From contig OY744531.1 in assembly GCA_963556195.1 (NCBI GenBank), forward strand, positions 106,715,120 to 106,779,119: a DNA stretch of 64,000 bases, written 5' to 3'. This DNA is from Sepiola atlantica (lineage: Eukaryota; Mollusca; Cephalopoda; Sepiida; Sepiolidae). A program made the position numbers and the translations under genes. Position 1 is the stretch's first letter. Each line of letters starts with the position of its first letter. The notes under the pieces were generated by a model. The model worked only from the letters and a program-made list of their open reading frames with translations, did not search any database and was not told the origin of the DNA. This document shows, piece by piece, positions 10,251 through 21,494 of the stretch.

Positions 10251-11045
10251 TTAGAAACTCGAAGACAGTATCTAGTAGGCATTCAAATTCTCCGCAGCAG
10301 GCATTCAAACCACTGTTGTCGTGTGCATGTTAGGACGATGAAAGGCAAATAGGAATCGCAACTATTTGTCTACCATCATTCGTAAGTATGTGTTATGCAT
10401 GGTAGAAGGTAGAGGTCCCTTGAAATTTATATTAAATTGCTTGTTGCCTTGATAAGGGTCCCTTCTGGTAGGCTTTAAAAATGAGGTTTAATTTAAGCAC
10501 AAACTCTGCAGGAAGCAGAATTCATTTTTACATCTTCTATAGAGAAAGGAAAATTGCTTTATAGGAGCCGAGTTATTCCAGGATGACATAGTTCGTTGAT
10601 GACATAGTTCGTGTTAAAATAAAGACGTCTGAATAAGCACGTTCACGTAAGTGTTAGGAAGCACATTCTCTCAATCAAGTCAAATCTTGATTTTTGAATG
10701 TTTTTGACTTTGATGCACCTTCCACTATTGAACAGAAAGGCCACTGACCTCTAGTCTGTAATTAGGGTGTTGCCATGCAAAATAATGGCTCCATTTACGC
10801 ACGGCTTTAATAATGGCTGCCGCCTCCTTTTTTACAATATGACACTTCAACTCGCTGTCCTGCAGCATTCTTGATATTAACGTTACAGGACACTAGTGTT
10901 AGGTGGTATGACAGTTTTAGGTTTGGGATTGATTTCGTTTTTTTCCCTTCATACCTCCATTTCCAGTTAGGTTTTGTTTTTTTTATTTAGTATTTTTTTT
11001 CTAAGGAAGCCATTAATTCTCTTGTCACACAATTCAGTTGCATGA
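10251..11045. other. Unassigned spacer
   Basis: About 800 bp with no ORF of note, no recognisable RNA gene and no repeat shared with other parts of the window that I could find. Confidence 0.5.
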
Positions 11046-11110
11046 TTCAGTGAGATGTGCAATAATAACTAACCATCACATGGTTAGTTATTATTACACA
11101 TCTCACTGAA
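11046..11110. repeat. 30-bp-arm hairpin at the array edge
   Basis: The arms (11046-11075 and 11081-11110) are reverse complements with one mismatch and a 5-nt loop. The right arm runs straight into the first unit of the 21-bp array, sharing TCACTGAATTATGAAAC. Confidence 0.9.
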
Positions 11111-11111
11111 T

Positions 11112-12150
11112 TATGAAACTATTTCATTGAATTATGAAACTATTTCATTGAATTATGAAACTATTTCACTGGATTATGAAACTATTTCATTGAATTATGA
11201 AACTATTTCATTGAATTATGAAACTATTTCATTGAATTATGAAACTATTTCATTGAATTATGAAACTATTTCATTGAATTATGAAACTATTTCATTGAAT
11301 TATGAAACTATTTCATTGAATTATGAAACTATTTCATTGAATTATGAAACTATTTCATTGAATTATGAAACTATTTCACTGGATTATGAAACTATTTCAT
11401 TGAATTATGAAACTATTTCATTGAATTATGAAACTATTTCATTGAATTATGAAACTATTTCATTGAATTATGAAACTATTTCATTGAATTATGAAACTAT
11501 TTCATTGAATTATGAAACTATTTCATTGAATTATGAAACTATTTCACTGGATTATGAAACTATTTCATTGAATTATGAAACTATTTCATTGAATTATGAA
11601 ACTATTTCATTGAATTATGAAACTATTTCACTGGATTATGAAACTATTTCATTGAATTATGAAACTATTTCATTGAATTATGAAACTATTTCATTGAATT
11701 ATGAAACTATTTCATTGAATTATGAAACTATTTCATTGAATTATGAAACTATTTCATTGGATTATGAAACTATTTCACTGAATTATGAAACTATTTCATT
11801 GAATTATGAAACTATTTCATTGGATTATGAAACTATTTCACTGGATTATGAAACTATTTCATTGAATTATGAAACTATTTCATTGAATTATGAAACTATT
11901 TCATTGAATTATGAAACTATTTCATTGAATTATGAAACTATTTCATTGAATTATGAAACTATTTCATTGAATTATGAAACTATTTCACTGGATTATGAAA
12001 CTATTTCATTGAATTATGAAACTATTTCATTGAATTATGAAACTATTTCATTGAATTATGAAACTATTTCACCGAATTATGAAACTATTTCACTGAATTA
12101 TGAAACTATTTCACCGAATTATGAAACTATTTCACTAATATTTCACTGAA
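11112..12150. repeat. 21-bp tandem array, about 48 units
   Basis: The unit is ATTATGAAACTATTTCATTGA, with CACTGG and CACTGA variants. Since 21 is a multiple of three, it is open in one frame for 340 codons (NYETISL repeated). That is a by-product of periodicity and I do not call a protein. Variant units are scattered, which suggests repeated local duplication. Degenerate units extend to about 12185. From there to 12780 I see only short AT/AGT microsatellites. Confidence 0.95.
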
Positions 12151-12785
12151 TTATGAAAATATTTCATTGAATTTTGAAAATATTTCAATAAGGAGTTGGT
12201 CAATTTATGACACACTCATTCTCTTATTTAAGGGGTTAACCGTTGAAATACAACTGTGTTCTAGGATCCATTTATTTCGTTTTTGACAGTTAACTAAAAG
12301 AAACGGACCATCATGAAAAATTCTATGGAGAATAAAACTTTGAATCTTCATTCTATTCTAGTTCTTTAACCCCCTTATTTTGTCATGTTTTTTTTTTAAA
12401 AGGGGTCTATAATAATTGATGAGAGATTCAGATTTTGAAATAAATAAATCATGCTCTCTCAGCAATTCTGTACAATAATTTTAAATCCCAGAAGTGTTTG
12501 TGATTAGTAGCAATTAGTATTATTATTATTATTAGTAGTAGTAGCAGTAGTAGTAGCAGTATTCAGGATGTGTTACATAGTTTTGAAGCCAATAAGTGTT
12601 TATTATTTTTACTAGTAGTAGAACTATTAAAAGTGTTACCTCCCTATAACACATCGAACATCTCACGGGTTCTTAATGCCAAATTTTGTACAATTCTATC
12701 AATTAGTTTTCTAGCATATAAGTTACCAACGCAGAGAGAAATGGATATGAAATGATAATATAGATTGAGAAGTGTGTCTCTTTTA

Positions 12786-13112
12786 ATAATCATCGAGTGA
12801 ATGCGCGAATAATAATCATCGAGTGAATGCGCGAATAATAATCATCGAGTGAATGCGCGAATAATAATCATCGAGTGAATGCGCGAATAATAATCATCGA
12901 GTGAATGCGCGAATAATAATCATCGAGTGAATGCGCGAATAATAATCATCGAGTGAATGCGCGAATAATAATCATCGAGTGAATGCGCGAATAATAATCA
13001 TCGAGTGAATGCGCGAATAATAATCATCGAGTGAATGCGCGAATAATAATCATCGAGTGAATGCGCGAATAATAATCATCGAGTGAATGCGCGAATACTA
13101 ATCATCGAGCTT
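12786..13112. repeat. 26-bp tandem array, 12 near-identical units
   Basis: The unit AATCATCGAGTGAATGCGCG plus AATAAT is repeated about 12 times with almost no variation, plus a degenerate last unit. The GCGC core is unusual against the AT-rich surroundings. Very recent expansion is likely. The 13113-13610 stretch that follows has nothing I can assign. Confidence 0.95.
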
Positions 13113-13611
13113 AGAGTGTACAAATTCAGATATGGTTTTTACTTGAGATGAATTATAAGTAAAAAATCGACGGAAAGTTTGTAATTTCCCATAGATCAAG
13201 GATCTTCCTCATCAAAACCTAAACCAAGGGGAATCAAGGACAAATACAGTTGGATATTTGTGTTCGGAATTGCTACGTTGGACTAAGTTTTTCTGCACTT
13301 TTTCTTTTCCGAGTTGATAAACAAAGTTAGGCAAGCCAGTCTACCCTAGTATTTTACTCAAAACTAGATGAAAAAAAAATGCGTTACTGCGTTTTCCAAG
13401 GGCATTAGTGCAAAGTGCATGCAGACTGTCTTCAACTCGATTTAAAATCTGCTTCTAACAAATTCCAATTTCCATAAAAAAAATTAGGAAAATATGATTT
13501 AATGTGCGGAACAATAAAAAGGTAAGAAAAAATCGAGAAAAAGAAAAAAACTGAAAAAATTTCGAAATTTTCATGTTTGCATTTTGATCTCTTCTTAAAG
13601 AAAGGTTTTAG

Positions 13612-13732
13612 ATCTGACTTCAGAGGAAGATTAAGTCTGAATGGTATATGGAAGTGTGCAGAACAGGAGACTTTGTTGATATGGTCGTATTTAAAGAATG
13701 GATGAGAGTTCTTGAGTTAGTAGATATAGAAC
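13612..13732 (+). pseudogene. LINE B fragment, plus orientation
   Basis: The segment from GAGGAAGATTAAGTCTGAAT to GAGTTCTTGAGTTAGTAGAT is the coding-sense equivalent of the minus-strand LINE B copies. It encodes remnants of the R-LN block and ERMDESS. It is cut off at both ends. A poly-G run follows at about 13735. Confidence 0.65.
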
Positions 13733-13837
13733 AGGGGGGGGGGGCAGTTTTCTATGCTTAATGAGATGTTTTTGTTTTGTTTTCTTATTTTAACGAACAC
13801 AAACTGCTTATAAGCAAATGTTTTTTGGTTAATAGTT

Positions 13838-13935
13838 TCGTCAACTCTCGGGCGCTTCCGAGATCCGTCCGAACGTTGACGCCGCAAAGTCACAAAAACA
13901 TGGTGCGTCAGCTATAAAAGTACCAATTAATGTGC
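13838..13935 (+). promoter_or_regulatory. Transposon promoter-like fragment with TATA box
   Basis: AACTCTCGGGCGCTTCCGAG, CCGAACGTTGACG and TATAAAAGTACC occur in the same order and spacing at 42049-42141, just upstream of a transposase-like start codon. Here no coding sequence follows, so this is probably a promoter remnant of the same DNA transposon. From 13936 to 14229 nothing else is recognised. Confidence 0.5.
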
Positions 13936-14229
13936 TACATCTACATGCACAATAGGTGCTGAACACAAAACATATAATGGTGGGGGAATCCGTGGCATAT
14001 ATAAATGGTCCCACTCTCTTGGCCGCGGCGGTCAGGATTAACTAGCATGCAGATCACTATTCCTCTTCAGCTACAGAAGTTGCTGGGCGGTGGATTCATA
14101 GAAATCTCATTGGCTACCAACAAGTTATCCCAATTCTAAGTTGTCAAGTATTCAGAGTTTTCATTTCCATAGACTAGTTGATCTATCAAAGCTGAGAATT
14201 TCACGGGAGATGAGTTCATATTTTTGTTA

Positions 14230-14885
14230 AGGATCATCATCATATTCGGTTTAACATCCGTTTTACATGCTGGCATGTGTAGGATAGTTTGTAAAAATTG
14301 ACTTCCAAACTAACCCAGGTCTTTATTTATCTCTCTTTCTCTAAAGTCCATCCTTATCTCTTCCTTCCATCTTTTTTTTGGCCTTCCCCTGTGAACTGAC
14401 CCTGCTACCTCAATTGTTCTACATCTACTAACCCAAGAACTCTCATCCATTCTTTCAATGCTCTGCACACATCTCCCTATATTGTCCAGATTTAATCTTC
14501 ATCTGAGGTCATCAGATTTAAGCCTGTCTTTAAGATTCATATTACACATCCATCATATTATCATATCATTTCTCTCCATGCAACGCATGTCCTCAACCTT
14601 CATTGGCCAGGTTTCACTTCCATACTTTATACACATGCCTGATAGACTCTTCTGGTGAACAGTGGTAATGTTCTGAACTTACTCCATCCATTCCTAACCC
14701 AATCACACTAACACCGGATCCTGCTTTTGATATCACTCAGGTACCAAAACTTCTGAACACCCTCAATAGCTTCGCCATCCAAATATATTTTCACCACATC
14801 TGAATTCCCATCCATCTCCATTATCTTACACACCTTACACGCAAATTGGTTATCATCTCTCAACCGACCAGTAATTCCACTTAGA
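14230..14885 (-). pseudogene. LINE B C-terminal relic with 3' end
   Basis: On the minus strand, coding blocks appear in order: IYLDGEAIEGVQKFWYL, YGSETWPMKVEDMRCMERN, WMCNMNLKDRLKSDDLR, WVSRCRTIEVAGSVHRGRPK and KRWKEEIRMDF. This is the conserved region downstream of the reverse transcriptase in a large class of animal non-LTR elements ('YGSETW' and 'GRP..W' motifs). Stops replace conserved residues at the WMC and LR-RL positions, and one frame shift lies near the VYQAC block. The 3' terminus (14230-14290) has the CATGCTGGCATG block and ATG repeats. Inactive. Confidence 0.8.
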
Positions 14886-15068
14886 TATTAGCACTAAATG
14901 AGCACTGAATTAGCACTGAATTAGCACTAAATGAGCTGAACAGCTTTGAGATGACTTGAACTTTGTCAATTTCACAGTCTTCTTGGTTTGCTATTGAACA
15001 CCCAGAAAGATACTCATCATATCATTACAGACAAATTTGTGATGACTGCATTTGTTTTCTAGCATCAC

Positions 15069-15990
15069 AATCAACATCTAATTGAAACATGACTAACCCT
15101 AAACCCTAACCCTAACCCCATAACCTAAACCCAACCCACAATCAACATCTAATTGAAACATGTCCAACCCTAAACCCTAACCCTAACCCCATAACCTAAA
15201 CCCAACCCACAATCAACATCTAATTGAAACATGACTAACCCTAAACCCTAACCCTAACCCCATAACCTAAACCCAACCCACAATCAACATCTAATTGAAA
15301 CATGTCCAACCCTAAACCCTAACCCTAACCCCATAACCTAAACCCAACCCACAATCAACATCTAATTGAAACATGACTAACCCTAAACCCTAACCCTAAC
15401 CCCATAACCTAAACCCAACCCACAATCAACATCTAATTGAAACATGTCCAACCCTAAACCCTAACCCTAACCCCATAACCTAAACCCAACCCACAATCAA
15501 CATCTAATTGAAACATGACTAACCCTAAACCCAACCCTAACCCCTGAACTTAAATCCAACCCTAACCCCTAACCCAACCCAACCCTACCCCTAAATCCAA
15601 CCCTAAACCCAACCCTAACCCTAAACCCAACCCTAACCCCTAAACCTAAATTCAACCCTAACCCCTAAACCTAAACCCAACCCTAACCCTAACCCCAACC
15701 CTAACCCTAAAGCCAACCCAACCCTAACCTCTAAACCTAAATCTAACCCTAACCCTTAAACCTAAACCCAACCCTAACCACAATCTACATCTAATTGAAA
15801 CATGACTAACCATAAACCCAACCATAACCCTAACCCCTAAACCTAAACCCAACCATAACCCTAACCACAATCTACATCTAATTGAAACATGACTAACCAT
15901 AAACTCAACCATAACCTAACCCCTAAATCCAACCCTAACCCCTAAACCCAACCCTAACCCTAACCCTAACCACAATCTACATCTAATTGA
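15069..15990. repeat. Telomere-like tandem array, about 72-bp units
   Basis: Each unit joins CACAATCAACATCTAATTGA to AACCCTAAACCCTAACCCTA-type sequence. The junction alternates GACTAACCC and GTCCAACCC in successive units, giving a higher-order period of about 145 bp across seven units. From 15530 the telomere-like part degenerates. Interstitial TTAGGG-like DNA with an added linker is more likely than a chromosome end. From 15991 to 16340 nothing is recognised. Confidence 0.9.
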
Positions 15991-16344
15991 AACATGTCTT
16001 CTTTCGGAATTAATCTACTTCTCTTGCGGTTTGAGGAAACATTTTATCCAGAGTTCAAAAATCAAGAATGGCTCGATTAAATTTTGTTTGTTTTTCCTTC
16101 TTCCATAAAACATTGTGAATAGAAAGTTAAATAAAGCACAGCAAAAAACGCGAGAAAAAGCAAAAGACATTCTTGAGGTTATTGAACAATGCCAAGATGA
16201 CCTTCCTCGTGCGGAAACAATTGTTTATGTTCACGTTCTCTTATGACATGCCACCGTCTTCATTGCCAAACAGGCAGTTTATGAAACCAATTGCGATTTA
16301 TTTATGTTACTAACCCACATAAAACTGCTCGAGACATGAACAGT

Positions 16345-17001
16345 CCTCTTCTTACACTTTTCCTACGTAATGTATTTAGTAACATTTCACTACGTGATTT
16401 ATTAAGTAACATTTCACTATGTGATGTACTTAGTAACATTTCCCTACTAATGTATTGCGTAACATTTCACTACGTGATGTATTTAGTAACATTTCACTAC
16501 GTGATGTATTTAGTGACATTTCCCTACGTAATGTATTTAGTAACATTTCCCTACGTAATGTATTGAGTGACATTTCCCTACGTAATGTATTGAGTAACAT
16601 TTCCCTACGTAATGTATTTAGTAACATTTCCCTACGTAATGTATTTAGTAACATTTCCCTACGTAATATATTTAGTAACATTTCACTACGTAATATATTT
16701 AGTGACATTTCCCTACGTAATGTATTTAGTGACATTTCCCTACGTAATGTATTTAGTAACATTTCCCTACGTAATGTATTGAGTGACATTTCCCTACGTA
16801 ATGTATTTAGTAACATTTCCCTACGTAATGTATTTAGTGACATTTCCCTACGTAATGTATTTAGTAACATTTCCCTACGTAATGTATTTAGTAACATTTC
16901 CCTACGTAATGTATTTAGTTAAATTTCCCTACGTAATGTATTGAGTAACATTTCCCTACGTAATGTATTTAGTAACATTTCCCTACGTAATGTATTTAGT
17001 A
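16345..17001. repeat. 27-bp tandem array, about 24 units
   Basis: The unit is TAACATTTCCCTACGTAATG plus TATTTAG. It contains the palindrome TACGTA. GTAACA/GTGACA and TTTAG/TTGAG variants are scattered. It is open in frames on both strands (for example NISLRNVFS) only because 27 is divisible by three. The array ends exactly where the U2-headed SINE begins. Confidence 0.95.
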
Positions 17002-17338
17002 TTGATTTACTCCTCTCCAGGAGTTAGGCACAAGGCCAGTTTTTATCTTACTCCCAAAAGTAAGATGTGACCCAAGGTCGGGTCGGGAAAGTGGGGTTTA
17101 AAAATTGCCTGGGTAGCCTTGTCGGCATTCCCCGGTAGGGGCGCCTCAGGCAGTAAGCAATAAACTTACTCCTCCCCAAAGAGGGGAGGCGAAACCTGGG
17201 AGGGTGGACCTCCTAGAACTGCACAGGACAGACCCATAGACCGGCATAAATCAAGCCCCGAAGGCCAAGACAATACCAGTCTATGGGGGTGCAGTATCCA
17301 TCGGAACAGATACTACACTTTGATCTTAGCCAAAAGGC
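17002..17338 (-). mobile_element. U2-headed SINE, near full length, short form
   Basis: On the minus strand it starts with GCCTTTTGGCTAAGATCAAA and GTGTAGTATCTGTTC, matching U2 snRNA from about nucleotide 10 to the branch-site recognition region. The body follows (CTTGGCCTTCGGGGCTTGAT, AGTTCTAGGAGGTCCACCCT, GGGGAATGCCGACAAGG). The 3' tail has the hairpins CTTAC...GTAAG and CTCCTGGAGAGGAG and ends GTAAATCAA. It is nearly identical to 51654-51987 and 45281-45609. The insertion abuts the last unit of the 27-bp array. No clear target duplication was seen. Confidence 0.85.
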
Positions 17339-17474
17339 AGAAACCTTATCTATATTATCTCTCTCTTTTATTTCTCTCTTTTTTTTTTAGTCGTAGGAAA
17401 AACAACAAATGAATATTAAATTTGACTTAAACAGAACTAAAATTTATTACAGAACAACTTCAGCCAACGCCTGG

Positions 17475-18599
17475 GTGCAATGCAAATGGGTGCAATGCAA
17501 ATGGGTGCAATGCAAATGGGTGCAATGCAAATGGGTGCAATTCAAATGGGTGCAATTCAAATGGGTGCAATTCAAATGGGTGCAATGCAAATGGGTGCAA
17601 TGCAAATGGGTGCAATTCAAATGGGTGCAATTCAAATGGGTGCAATGCAAATGGGTGCAATGCAAATGGATGCAATGCAAATGGGTGCAATTCAAATGGG
17701 TGCAATGCAAATGGGTGCAATGCAAATGGGTGCAATTCAAATGGGTGCAATTCAAATGGGTGCAATGCAAATGGGTGCAATGCAAATGGGTGCAATTCAA
17801 ATGGGTGCAATGCAAATGGATGCAATGCAAATGGGTGCAATTCAAATGGGTGCAATTCAAATGGGTGCAATTCAAATGGGTGCAATTCAAATGGGTGCAA
17901 TGCAAATGGGTGCAATGCAAATGGGTGCAATTCAAATGGGTGCAATTCAAATGGGTGCAATGCAAATGGGTGCAATGCAAATGGGTGCAATGCAAATGGG
18001 TGCAATTCAAATGGGTGCAATGCAAATGGGTGCAATGCAAATGGATGCAATGCAAATGGGTGCAATTCAAATGGGTGCAATTCAAATGGGTGCAATGCAA
18101 ATGGGTGCAATTCAAATGGGTGCAATGCAAATGGGTGCAATGCAAATGGGTGCAATTCAAATGGGTGCAATTCAAATGGGTGCAATGCAAATGGGTGCAA
18201 TGCAAATGGATGCAATGCAAATGGGTGCAATTCAAATGGGTGCAATTCAAATGGGTGCAATGCAAATGGGTGCAATTCAAATGGGTGCAATTCAAATGGG
18301 TGCAATGCAAATGGGTGCAATGCAAATGGGTGCAATGCAAATGGGTGCAATGCAAATGGGTGCAATTCAAATGGGTGCAATGCAAATGGGTGCAATTCAA
18401 ATGGGTGCAATGCAAATGGGTGCAATGCAAATGGGTGCAATGCAAATGGGTGCAATTCAAATGGGTGCAATTCAAATGGGTGCAATGCAAATGGGTGCAA
18501 TTCAAATGGGTGCAATTCAAATGGGTGCAATGCAAATGGGTGCAATTCAAATGGGTGCAATGCAAATGGGTGCAATGCAAATGGGTGCAATTCAAATGG
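17475..18599. repeat. 15-bp tandem array of 75 units with octamer motifs
   Basis: The unit is GTGCAATGCAAATGG or GTGCAATTCAAATGG. By my count about 42 units carry ATGCAAAT, the canonical POU/octamer motif, and 33 carry ATTCAAAT. Four rare units have ATGGATGC in place of ATGGGTGC. Register is perfectly maintained over 1,125 bp. Several frames on both strands are open throughout because 15 is a multiple of three. I call no protein. Confidence 0.95.
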
Positions 18600-18752
18600 A
18601 TGCATCTCTTAGAAAAAGAGGTACCATTCAGTGAGTGAGTTGAGACTAGATTACTGGCAGACATATTCAGATAAAAGTTGATTTTTATTACAAGTAATAA
18701 TTTGGTGTTTTGAGTTCATAAACCTATTTATAACGAATTTAGTGATGAGGAT

Positions 18753-19006
18753 AGTGAACCATCATCATCATCATCATCATTTTCATCATCATCATCATCT
18801 TTATTTTCATCTTCATCTCCATCATCATCTTCTTCACAATCATCTTTATTTTCATCATCATCATCTTCATCATCATCTTCATCCTCATCATCATCTTCAT
18901 TTTCATCTTCATCAACATCATCTTCATCTCAATCCTCATCATCATCTTCATCATCATCTTCTTCATCTCCATCATCATCATCTTCTTCATCCTCATCATC
19001 ACGCTA
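18753..19006. repeat. ATC/TTC microsatellite
   Basis: About 250 bp of CATCAT runs broken by TTC and CTC units. It is open on both strands as His-rich or Met/Lys-rich translations, which are artefacts. Confidence 0.95.
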
Positions 19007-19214
19007 TGATATTAGTAATCAATACAAAAATTTGATCAGATTAAATATGAAATTCGATGAAATCGATCGAAAATTATTTTGTTTTAAGAACACAGACCAA
19101 TATTTGCCAAAACTGACTGAACAGTTTTAAGTTTATACATTTTGTCAGTAAATGATTTGATCAACGGCCTAAAAAGTTTCTTAAAAATTCGAATAAAATT
19201 TGTGTAAAGGCGAT

Positions 19215-19790
19215 ATATATATATATATATATAAGATTACGACATGATGAACGTTTTGGAGTTAAAATCAATTTAGTATTACATAGTAATAGGAAGAAAA
19301 AAAGACGTTTAAACACTTTTTTCGTCTTGAGTGATACAAAAAAAAAAGATCATGGCTCTATGAGCAATACAAAAACCTGGAACATAAACAATGTGTAATG
19401 AAACAAAGTAAAATCTTGTAGTGAACTATAAAAATAATTTACTTAAAAACTCAAAGTATTGATAAAAATATTTCTTTCACAAACTTTTGTATCGATAATT
19501 TGTAAACACTTTGTGCGTTATTCTAGCAGCAGAAGCCGTTATTAAACACTCTTCTGGGAATGATTTAAATTGCTTTCTGGGATAATGAAAGTGCTTCGTT
19601 TCGGTTAACCTAAAGTCAGTTTTCTTTTTACATAATACCCTACTTCCGGTTCCAGCAAGACGCTATTTTGTAAAAATCTTGATTATTCTCGCATATTTCC
19701 ACATTTTCTACATGTTTTTCTGGAGATTTGATGCGTAATATTAAATAGATTTTAAATCGAAATGGTTCATCATGTCATAATCTTAAAACA
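19215..19790. repeat. Family F inverted-repeat element
   Basis: After a TA run (19215-19233), AAGATTACGACATGATGAAC ... TTTAGTATTACATAGTAA (19232-19300) is inverted at 19735-19787. The right half (19558-19787) also matches 46645-46930 in reverse orientation: GCTTTCTGGGATAATGAAAG, TTTTTACATAATACC, GCGTAATATTAAATAGATTT. It is a diverged DNA-element relic. From 19791 to 20240 there is only a poly-G run near 20109 and AT-rich sequence. Confidence 0.6.
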
Positions 19791-20244
19791 AACAACACAT
19801 TTTTTTTTATCGCATCCTGTTTAGGATGGCGATCCTATCATTTGTCTGTGTCTTTTGTCAATGAAGCTATTAACGCCAAAGAAATAGGGTAACAACTCTC
19901 TTTACTCTCTAATATAAGAATTCGGTTGTGTTGAATTAATTGTTGTGTGTAAAGTTATCTTCGCCCAGTCATAAATGTTGTGACTATCATTTATGATAAT
20001 TGATGCCTTGATTATGATACTAAGAGTGATGATGAGTTGCCAGGTTACCTATGAATACAATCATTATTATAATCAATTATAATTGGTGTGTGTGAGAGAA
20101 AAGAGATGGCGGGGGGGGGGGTACGCATACATATACCGGTGTACGTCATTGAACATCAGGGTAAACCAGTAAGACGGTATCCAACTTCTTCAATGTTAGA
20201 TAAACATCCAAGATTTGTGTGAGTATATTAACACAGTGCAAGTC

Positions 20245-21130
20245 TATATTAAACATTAGTACCTAACTATTACATTAGTACCTAACTATTACATTAGTAC
20301 CTAACCATAACATTAGTACCATTACAGTAGTACCATTAAACATTAGTACCTAACCATTACAGTAGTACCATTAAACATTAGTACCTAACCATTAAACATT
20401 AGTACCATTAAACATTAGTACCTAACCATTAAACATTAGTACCATTAAACATTAGTACCTAATCATTACAGTAGTACCATTAAACATTAGTACCTAACCA
20501 TTAAACATTAGTACCTAACCATTACAGTAGTACCATTAAACATTAGTACCTAACCATTAAACATTAGTACCTAACCATTACAGTAGTACCATTAAACATT
20601 AGTACCTAACCATTAAACATTAGTACCTAACCATTACAGTAGTACCATTAAACATTAGTACCTAACCATTAAACATTAGTACCATTAAACATTAGTACCT
20701 AACCATTAAACATTAGTACCATTAAACATTAGTACCTAACCATTAAACATTAGTACCTAACCATTACAGTAGTACCATTAAACATTAGTACCTAACCATT
20801 ACAGTAGTACCATTAAACATTATGTACCTAACCATTAAACATTAGTACCATTAAACATTAGTACCTAACCATTAAACATTAGTACCATTAAACATTAGTA
20901 CCTAACCATTACAGTAGTACCATTAAACATTAGTACCTAACCATTAAACATTAGTACCTAACCATTACAGTAGTACCATTAAACATTAGTACCTAACCAT
21001 TACAGTAGTACCATTAAACATTAGTACCTAACCATTAAACATTAGTACCTAACCATTAAACATTAGTACCTAACCATTACAGTAGTACCATTAAACATTA
21101 GTACCTAACCATTAAACATTAGTACCTAAC
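20245..21130. repeat. Composite tandem array (21-, 16- and 14-bp units)
   Basis: The units ATTAAACATTAGTACCTAACC, ATTAAACATTAGTACC and ATTACAGTAGTACC are mixed in varying order, with local higher-order patterns. The array resumes at 21495-21570 after a LINE insertion. No coding meaning. Confidence 0.95.
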
Positions 21131-21494
21131 CGAATTATGCTCAGATGAGTTGGCTACTCTGGTGCCCCCTCGACGTAAATTCACTAGACTAACTCGACAT
21201 TCTACTAAATCTCATTCATTCACTGTGGAGGTCCCCAGATGCCGGAGAGCATTCTACTCAAATAGCTTCTTTCCTCGTGCTGCTGGCCTTTGGAACTCCC
21301 TCCCTGCCCCCTGTTTCCCCGACAGTACTGACATGCAGAAATTTAAAACTAATGTAAACAGACATCTCGCTGCTCAGATCCCAATTTAAGCTGAACCACC
21401 AATCCTTCTCCCCTATTCCTTTTTCTCAGTAGCCCCTTACGTTTACAGTGGCGGCCTGCCTTGTTTGGGGTGAATCATGTTAAAAAAAAAAAAA
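21131..21494 (+). mobile_element. Recent 5'-truncated LINE insertion with intact C-terminus
   Basis: It enters the tandem array without an obvious long target duplication and ends in a run of 12 A. An uninterrupted frame from about 21132 to the TAA at 21387-21389 encodes ELCSDELATLVPPRRKFTRL and then SFTVEVPRCRRAFYSNSFFP, RAAGLWNSLPAPCFPDS and FKTNVNRHL. This is the well-conserved last coding block of CR1/L2/Jockey-like LINEs ('SFFPR...LWNSLP...FP'). The short 3' UTR contains GCGGCCTGCCTTGTTTGGGG. With no stops or frameshifts it looks young, but it carries no RT domain and cannot move by itself. Confidence 0.85.

Noticed and set aside
11127..12149. 340-codon open frame (NYETISL repeats)
   Set aside because: It is a direct translation of a 21-bp tandem array whose period is divisible by three. 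No non-repetitive part, no start context and no domain.
12786..13112. CRISPR-like array
   Set aside because: Units are contiguous identical repeats without unique spacers, and the context is clearly eukaryotic. The same applies to the other arrays.
15069..15990. Chromosome end
   Set aside because: The telomere-like units are interrupted by a linker, degenerate on one side, and more than 40 kb of other DNA lies on the far side.
16430..16922. 155-codon frames on both strands (LNTLRREM / NISLRNVF repeats)
   Set aside because: Translations of the 27-bp array. Both strands stay open for the same trivial reason.
17409..18664. Four overlapping open frames of 380-410 codons on both strands
   Set aside because: All arise from the 15-bp array. 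Simultaneous openness on both strands is explained by periodicity and the absence of stops in the unit.
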